This document shows, in pieces, positions 59,591 through 64,000 of a stretch of DNA of 64,000 bases. Made by a program: the position numbers and the translations under genes. How positions within the stretch are numbered: the stretch's first letter is position 1; every line of letters begins with the position of its first letter. Under the pieces are notes generated by a model. The model ran no database searches and was not told the DNA's origin. It saw only the letters and a program-made list of their open reading frames with translations. This stretch comes from CAVRUF01 sp963716005 (lineage in GTDB: Bacteria > Actinomycetota > Thermoleophilia > Gaiellales > Gaiellaceae), in assembly GCA_963716005.1 (NCBI GenBank), contig OY970285.1, positions 930,001 to 994,000 of the forward strand. The letters are read 5' to 3'.

Positions 59591-60250
59591 ATGGCGCAGA
59601 CGACCGGGACGAGAAAAGCCGACCGGACAGGGACGAACTCCGGAATGGTGCGCGCCCTGTTCACGCTCGCAGGCGTCGTCGGCGCCGGCGCGCTGATCTG
59701 GGTGGCGCAGCTCACCGACCTCGACGAGGCCGGCGGGTTCTGGGCCGCGATGGCGGTGCTCGTCGTCGCCGGATTCGTGCTCGGGCTCTCTCAGCTCCTC
59801 GGCGGCTGGACGAAGTGGGGGACTCCGGCATTCAGCCCGCTTGTCTTCCTCGTCGCCTTTGTGCCGACGTTCATCGTCGCGCTCTGGATCGTGCTCGCCC
59901 AGCAGCCCGAAAGCGGCTGGGGGCAGGGCCGGTTCTCCAACTGGTCGGGAGATCTCGGGATCGAGTCCCTGGTGAACGACGTGGGCGTGTTCCTCAGCAT
60001 CGTCCCTGTGATCGTCGGTCTCGTCCTTGCGTTTTCCTTCGACACGACCGGCCCGCCGGTCCGCGTGATCGAGAAGCTGCCCGCCGACGGCCAGGAATCG
60101 GTCGTCGAGGAGCTACGGCGCAGGCGCGAGGAAGAGCAGGCGGAGCCGGAGGAGCAGGCGGAGCCGGAGGAGCAGGCGGAGCCGGAGAAGCCGGAGAAGC
60201 CCGTGACCGACGAGGACGAGCACGCGGCGTCCCTCTCGCAAGGGACGTAG
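59591..60250 (+). CDS. Four-helix membrane protein with acidic repeat tail
   Basis: 219 residues. Four hydrophobic segments in residues 18-145 (LFTLAGVVGAGALIWVAQLT; AMAVLVVAGFVLGLSQLLGG; LVFLVAFVPTFIVALWIVLA; VGVFLSIVPVIVGLVLAFSF) and a Glu/Gln/Pro cytoplasmic tail with three EEQAEP units. GGAGGGAAGG before ATG. Unknown function. Confidence 0.65.
   Translation: MAQTTGTRKADRTGTNSGMVRALFTLAGVVGAGALIWVAQLTDLDEAGGFWAAMAVLVVAGFVLGLSQLLGGWTKWGTPAFSPLVFLVAFVPTFIVALWIVLAQQPESGWGQGRFSNWSGDLGIESLVNDVGVFLSIVPVIVGLVLAFSFDTTGPPVRVIEKLPADGQESVVEELRRRREEEQAEPEEQAEPEEQAEPEKPEKPVTDEDEHAASLSQGT
60131..60184 (+). repeat. three 18-bp tandem repeats coding EEQAEP
   Basis: GARGAGCAGGCGGAGCCG three times in register (first unit with one change), inside the tail of the membrane protein. 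Frame-preserving, so copy number could vary without breaking the gene. Confidence 0.8.
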
Positions 60251-60280
60251 CCCGGCGCGGCTCCCGTCGATAGACGGGAC

Positions 60281-60484
60281 ATGGAAACCGCCGCAAATTC
60301 CAGATTCACCGCCGCGCCCGGCATGTCCCGACTCCTCCTCCACTGTGAGGCCGTCGGACGGCATGACGCGGCCGCTTCCCCGGCCCTGACCCGGCTCGAG
60401 CGAGCGCTCGGCTCGGACCTCGCCACGAGGCTCGTCAGCGCGCTCGCGCCGTCCCAGCGCGGACGCTCGTCGCTCGCGGTCTAG
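60281..60484 (+). CDS. Small hypothetical protein
   Basis: 67 codons from ATG 60281 or 53 from ATG 60323. The second half (ALTRLERALGSDLATRLVSA) reads like a real amphipathic helix. No ribosome site is convincing. Overlaps the stop of the convergent gene. Low certainty. Confidence 0.35.
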   Translation: METAANSRFTAAPGMSRLLLHCEAVGRHDAAASPALTRLERALGSDLATRLVSALAPSQRGRSSLAV

Positions 60485-60654
60485 GACTTGTAGCGCTCGC
60501 CGCCGAGGCGAAGCACCAGGAAGTAGATCCCGACTGCCGAGAGCAGTCCGAGCAGGAACGCCGTGCCCTTGCCGACGTCGACGGCGATGAGGCCGATCCA
60601 GACGTAGATCCCGAGGCCGATGCCCCAGAGCGCGGACGTTCCGCTGTGGCTCAT
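60481..60654 (-). CDS. 57-residue two-helix membrane protein
   Basis: SALWGIGLGIYVWIGLIAVD and AFLLGLLSAVGIYFLVLRLG, ending in a basic tail GERYKS. ATG 60654 is chosen as the first Met before the helices; a longer frame to 60750 adds unlike sequence. Unknown function. Confidence 0.55.
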   Translation of the reverse strand: MSHSGTSALWGIGLGIYVWIGLIAVDVGKGTAFLLGLLSAVGIYFLVLRLGGERYKS

Positions 60655-61006
60655 TGCGGGCTGGCGCAGATGCACGGCCGAGACTCTACCCGAGGCCACC
60701 AACGGAAACGGCCGAAGCGAGGGATCCCCGCTCCGGCCGTATCCGAGCAAAAAAATTCGCCGAGCCGGTGACGCTTTCGTCCGCCTCTCGAACCGACATT
60801 CCCCTTGCGGGTACTGCCGCTCCGAGAGGCTTCGACCTACTTGCGTTCCGTGCTCGGCGCAATCGGCAATCTAGGGCAAGGCCTCTGGGGCGTCAAGGGA
60901 CATCGAACACGAAAATTCGCAAATTGCGCAGAGAAATAGTTACCCCCAATTTCCACACCAATTCGCCCCGTCTGTGGGTAATGCTGTGGATAAATCGGGA
61001 GGAGGC
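60655..61006. other. 352-base AT-richer gap with DnaA-box-like sites
   Basis: No gene. The stretch 60740-61000 has A and T runs (CAAAAAAATTCG, GAAAATTCGCAAATTGCG) that stand out in this genome. TGTGGGTAA at 60973 and TGTGGATAA at 60985 are complements of TTACCCACA and TTATCCACA; the second is the consensus DnaA box. A third, TTTTCCACA, is at 62217-62225 on the other side of the next gene. Confidence 0.5.
60973..60993 (-). promoter_or_regulatory. two DnaA-box-like 9-mers
   Basis: 60985-60993 is a perfect TTATCCACA and 60973-60981 is TTACCCACA (one change), both on the minus strand, 12 bases apart. No dnaA, dnaN or rpmH is in the window, so a chromosomal origin is unlikely here; they may titrate DnaA or be chance. 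Confidence 0.4.
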
Positions 61007-62194
61007 TCAGTCGCCGCCGAGCGCCTCGGCCGTGTAGACGCCCACGGCGTTCCAAAGCAGGAAGCCCTCGCTCTTCGCCCGGCGGGCGGCGAGGATCTGA
61101 GCCTTCACGTCGGCGAGCTTGTACGTGCGGCCGAGAGAGAAGTCCTGGAGCCACGGGATCATTCGCGTGTCGGAGCCCTTGAGCTGCTGGCGGAAGGCCT
61201 GGAGCGACAGCGCGACCGTCTTCTGCGGGTTCGCGTTCGGGTCGTCGATCCCGAGCTCGCCCTCGCCGTAGTGCGACGGGTAGACCATGGGGTAGATGGC
61301 GTCGAGCTGCTTCGCGAGCATCTTCGGGCGCTGCCCGATGCCGAGGTCACGGACGGCGGAAAGCCCGAACACGGCGGCCGAGATCCGAACGCCCAGCGGA
61401 TGGAGCCGCTCGCGCGCGTACGTGAGGAACCGCGTCAGCGTTTCGCCCTTGCGCTCGTTCACCTTTCCGGGGAAGACCGCGGAGGAGAGGTCGCCGTCCG
61501 TGGGGAAGCGGATGTAGTCGAACATGATCTCGTCAAAGCCGGCACGGGCGGCCGCCTCGGCGATGTCGACGTTGTAGTCCCAAACCTTCTCGTTGTACGG
61601 GTTCGACCAGCCCAGGCCGATCGAGTTCGTCCAGATCCCGCCACCGCGACGCTTGATCGCCATGCCGGGCTTCTCCCGGGCGAGGAACGGATCCTCGAAG
61701 ACGACGACGCGGCCGATCAGGTAGACGCCGGCCTTGTGGATCTTGTCCACGACGTGCTTGGCGTCGTAGTAGCCCTGCGCGGCGCCGATCTGCTTCGCGA
61801 GCTTCGCGTGGGGCGAGACGAAGCCCATTTCGCCGTTTTCGTCCTTCACGTCGAGCTCGATCGTCGTCAGCCCGTCGCGCGTCATCGCGAGGTACTCGTC
61901 GAGCTTGCCCTCGATCGTCATGAGCGCCATCGTCACGTGGACGCCGCGGATCTCCTCCGGAAGCGCGGGCAGGACGACTTCGGCGGGCTTCGACTGGGTC
62001 GTCGCGGGCGGGGCCGGGGGCGTGGCACTTGCCTTGCCGCCCGAGCTGGGCTCGTTCAGGAAGCGCGCCCCGAGGGCGATCGCCGCGATCCCGACGACCA
62101 CGACTCCGAGGGTCGCGACCCGCCGCGTTCCGCGTCGCCGGCGGACTCTCTGACGGCGCAGCCGGAAGTGTTCATTGGGGTCCGGCTGCAACAT
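61007..62194 (-). CDS. Membrane-anchored glycoside-hydrolase-like protein (DUF4015)
   Basis: 395 residues. Basic start, one membrane helix (VATLGVVVVGIAAIALGARF), a Ser/Pro linker, then a TIM barrel from about residue 80: IRGVHVTMALMTIEGKLDEY, GLTTIELDVKDENGEMGFVS, AGFDEIMFDYIRFPTDGDLS (with the conserved acidic residue after the strand), YPMVYPSHYGEGELGI, and MIPWLQDFSLGRTYKLADVK. These match the 'putative glycosyl hydrolase' DUF4015 family. Substrate unknown, acting outside the membrane. Flanked by DnaA-box-like sites on both sides. Confidence 0.85.
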   Translation of the reverse strand: MLQPDPNEHFRLRRQRVRRRRGTRRVATLGVVVVGIAAIALGARFLNEPSSGGKASATPPAPPATTQSKPAEVVLPALPEEIRGVHVTMALMTIEGKLDEYLAMTRDGLTTIELDVKDENGEMGFVSPHAKLAKQIGAAQGYYDAKHVVDKIHKAGVYLIGRVVVFEDPFLAREKPGMAIKRRGGGIWTNSIGLGWSNPYNEKVWDYNVDIAEAAARAGFDEIMFDYIRFPTDGDLSSAVFPGKVNERKGETLTRFLTYARERLHPLGVRISAAVFGLSAVRDLGIGQRPKMLAKQLDAIYPMVYPSHYGEGELGIDDPNANPQKTVALSLQAFRQQLKGSDTRMIPWLQDFSLGRTYKLADVKAQILAARRAKSEGFLLWNAVGVYTAEALGGD

Positions 62195-62272
62195 TCGAAC
62201 GGAAAACGCTACGCGGTTTTCCACAGTTCCGCAAATGCCTCGGCGGGTTCGGACAGGCCGGTTTTCCCGCAT

Positions 62273-62998
62273 ATGATCGGGCCTGTGCCGCGCGCCTCGC
62301 TCGCCGACGCCCTCGCCGGCCCACAGGCGGTCACGGTCGCGCAGGTGATCGACCGGATGGAGGCGATCGACGCCGCGCTCACGCCGCGCGACGGGGTGGC
62401 CAGCTTCAACCGCCTGTATCTCGCGGTCACCCTGGCGGTGGAGAACGAGATCGCGCGCGTCCGCTTCCGTGACACGCGCTTCCTGGCCAGCCTCGACGTC
62501 GCGTTCGCGAACCTCTACTTCGCCGCGCTGGCGGATACGGCGAAGGCGCCGAAGGCCTGGGCGCCGCTCTTCGAGGCCCGCAACCGCCGCAGCATCGCGC
62601 CGCTCCAGTTCGCGCTTGCCGGAATGAACGCCCACATCAACCGTGATCTCCCGGTCGCGCTGGCCGACGTCTGGCGCCGCGCCCGGATCGCGCCGTCGCG
62701 GCGCAGTCCTCAGTTCACCGACTACACGGCCGTGAACCGGATCCTCAAGCTGACGGAGGGGAGGGTGAAGCGCCAGTTCGCCACCGGAGCCCTCGCCCTG
62801 GGCGACCGGGCGCTCGGGCAGCTCGACGACGTCGCCGCGATGTGGAACGTCGAGCGCGCACGCGACGCCGCGTGGACGAACGGCGAGACGCTCCACGCCC
62901 TGCGCAGCATTGCGCCGCTTCGTTCGCGCTACCTCGAGACGCTCGACCGGATGGTCGGATTCGCCGGGCGGGGGATGCTTAGGCCGCTAGGAGCGTGA
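62273..62998 (+). CDS. DUF5995 family protein
   Basis: 241 residues, all helical, with VIDRMEAIDAALTPRDGVAS then FNRLYLAVTLAVE, FLASLDVAFANLYFAALADT, AGMNAHINRDLPVALADVW and an end rich in Arg. The H-I-N-R-D-L motif is typical of this family. Start ATG 62273 (MIGPVPRAS); GTG 62285 is the alternative. No Shine-Dalgarno. Function unknown. Confidence 0.8.
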   Translation: MIGPVPRASLADALAGPQAVTVAQVIDRMEAIDAALTPRDGVASFNRLYLAVTLAVENEIARVRFRDTRFLASLDVAFANLYFAALADTAKAPKAWAPLFEARNRRSIAPLQFALAGMNAHINRDLPVALADVWRRARIAPSRRSPQFTDYTAVNRILKLTEGRVKRQFATGALALGDRALGQLDDVAAMWNVERARDAAWTNGETLHALRSIAPLRSRYLETLDRMVGFAGRGMLRPLGA

Positions 62999-63016
62999 AA
63001 GTCTTCGTAAGCGGAC

Positions 63017-63022
63017 TTGACA
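63017..63022 (+). promoter_or_regulatory. -35-like TTGACA before the sigma factor gene
   Basis: TTGACA at 63017-63022, with another at 63081-63086. Neither has a good -10 at 16-18 bases (the first has GTTAGT at 63041). One of them may be part of the sigma gene promoter. Confidence 0.3.
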
Positions 63023-63111
63023 TAACGCCGGTTACCGTGCGTTAGTCCAATGATGTGTGCTCGGAAGCCGTTTCGGGCATTTGACAACCGGTTGCTAGCC
63101 TAAACCGCTTC

Positions 63112-64000
63112 ATGCCGAACGAGGCACTGACTCTCCACGCCGACGAGATCCAGGCGCTGCTCGAGAAGGCAGAGACCGCCGGACGTATCGATGCGTCCGA
63201 ACTGGCCGAAGCCGTCGATCTGTTCGAGCTCGAGCCCGGAGACGTCGAGCTGCTCAATCGCGAGTTCGAAGAGCGCGGCATCGAGATCGTCGAGGCCGAG
63301 CCCAAGGAACCGGTCAAGGAACCCACCGCTCCGCCGCGCAACCTCGATTCGGGCGTCGAGACGACGACCGACGCGCTGCAGCTCTTCCTGCGCGAGATCG
63401 GGCGGCACCCGCTGCTCACCGCCGCCGAGGAGGTCGAGCTCTCCAAGCGGATCGAGCGCGGCGACATGGCCGCCAAGCGCCGGATGATCGAGTCGAACCT
63501 GCGCCTGGTCGTCTCGATCGCCAAGAACTACCGCAACCAGGGCCTGCCGTTCCTCGATCTCATCCAGGAGGGCATGTTCGGGCTGATCCGCGCCGTCGAG
63601 AAGTTCGAGTGGCGCCGCGGCCTCAAGTTCTCCACGTACGCGACCTGGTGGATCCGCCAGGCCGTCGCCCGCGCGATCGCGGACAAGGCTCGGACGATCC
63701 GCGTCCCGGTGCACGTCGTCGAGCGCATGCAGAAGATGCAGCGCGCCGAGCGCTACCTCTGGACGCAGCTCGCCCGCGAGCCGTCCCTCGAGGAGATCGC
63801 CGAGGAGGCCGGCCTGCCGCTCCAGCAGGCGATCGAGGTGCGCGCGGCCGCGCGTGCGTCGACGAGCCTCGACCAGCCGATCGGCGAGCAGGAGGACGCG
63901 GTCTTCGGCGACCTCGTCGCCGGCGACGACCCCCTCCCCGACGAGGTCACCGAGCGGCGCCTCCAGAAGGAAGCGCTCTCTCGCGCGCTCGAGTCGCTCT
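63112..64000 (+). CDS. rpoD: Primary RNA polymerase sigma factor, N-terminal part
   Basis: The frame from ATG 63112 runs off the window. Region 1.1-like start (ALTLHADEIQALLEKAETAG), then region 1.2 (DALQLFLREIGRHPLLTAAE), region 2 (KRRMIESNLRLVVSIAKNYR, LPFLDLIQEGMFGLIRAVEK, FSTYATWWIRQAVARAIADK) and region 3 (RIPVHVVERMQKMQRAE-like). These are group 1/2 sigma-70 motifs without change. Region 4 is outside. Probably the housekeeping sigma (RpoD/SigA/HrdB) given the full region 1-2 set, though a group 2 sigma cannot be excluded. Confidence 0.9.
   Translation, partial: MPNEALTLHADEIQALLEKAETAGRIDASELAEAVDLFELEPGDVELLNREFEERGIEIVEAEPKEPVKEPTAPPRNLDSGVETTTDALQLFLREIGRHPLLTAAEEVELSKRIERGDMAAKRRMIESNLRLVVSIAKNYRNQGLPFLDLIQEGMFGLIRAVEKFEWRRGLKFSTYATWWIRQAVARAIADKARTIRVPVHVVERMQKMQRAERYLWTQLAREPSLEEIAEEAGLPLQQAIEVRAAARASTSLDQPIGEQEDAVFGDLVAGDDPLPDEVTERRLQKEALSRALESL

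Noticed and set aside
60281..60484. treating every short frame of 60-120 codons as a gene
   Set aside because: Most lack ribosome sites and overlap real genes; I kept only those with a supported start, an operon link or a clear membrane or domain pattern.
60655..61006. chromosomal replication origin
   Set aside because: Only two or three DnaA-box-like sites, and dnaA, dnaN, rpmH and recF are absent around them.

Overview
The window is about 70% GC, with dense operons, many 4-base start/stop overlaps and frequent GTG starts. Gene content and order (divIVA-lspA-rluD; rpsB-tsf-pyrH-frr-uppS-cdsA-dxr-rseP-ispG-proS; hutF-pgsA-GDP-mannose pyrophosphorylase-like; FHA-MerR; a primary sigma factor) point to a deep-branching Actinomycetota, probably Thermoleophilia (Gaiellales or Solirubrobacterales relatives). 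That placement is inferred from family resemblance, not from a search.

Layout. (1) 1-13.3 kb is core: the end of a DivIVA-like gene, lspA and a pseudouridine synthase, a convergent GGDEF gene, then the translation/isoprenoid/envelope operon ending in proS and a small XRE regulator. (2) 13.35-17.2 kb is a small decayed integrative element. It lies between a 44-bp copy of the 5' half of tRNA-Pro(GGG) and the intact tRNA-Pro, and holds a secreted protein, a coupled acidic peptide and CHAP amidase, a secreted M28 peptidase and the last ~47 codons of a tyrosine integrase. (3) 17.2-51.5 kb is an accessory island that ends in a diverged copy of the 3' half of the same tRNA. It carries envelope and stress functions: Na+/H+ antiporter, REC-histidine kinase-NarL regulator, two MalT-type LuxR (LAL) regulators, two YihY, two AI-2E permeases, two DUF1254 proteins, two DUF7144-like proteins, DedA, a metallo-beta-lactamase hydrolase paired with a CobW GTPase, a K+ channel, a holin-domain phosphatase and a flippase-like LPG synthase domain protein. 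At least seven families occur twice. (4) 51.7-64 kb is core again: proC, LytM peptidase, hutF, phosphatidyltransferase, a nucleotidyltransferase-phosphomannomutase fusion, an RsiG-like small protein, FHA (GarA-like), MerR (FtsR-like), apt, a glycosidase-like protein and the primary sigma factor, cut by the window end.

Main observations. The tRNA-Pro gene looks as if it was hit by two integrations, one on each side, leaving relic halves about 38 kb apart and a rebuilt functional copy between them; before that proS, tRNA-Pro and proC would have been neighbours. Nearly every transcription unit of the large island is preceded by a palindrome built from the half-site TCAYCC/GGRTGA: spacing 0 (TTCACCCGGGTGAA) in the left half and spacing 5 (TCATCC-N5-GGGTGA) in the right half. 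GGATGA fits the core of the E. coli MalT box, and each half has its own LAL regulator, so an island-wide regulon is likely. An 84-residue protein at 57.6 kb matches the RsiG c-di-GMP signature except for one His-for-Gln change.

Seven single-base insertions of G or C break tsf (twice), rseP, proC (twice), the second LAL regulator and the LPG-synthase-like gene. Since tsf is essential and every change is +1, I read most of these as sequencing insertions and annotate the genes across them.
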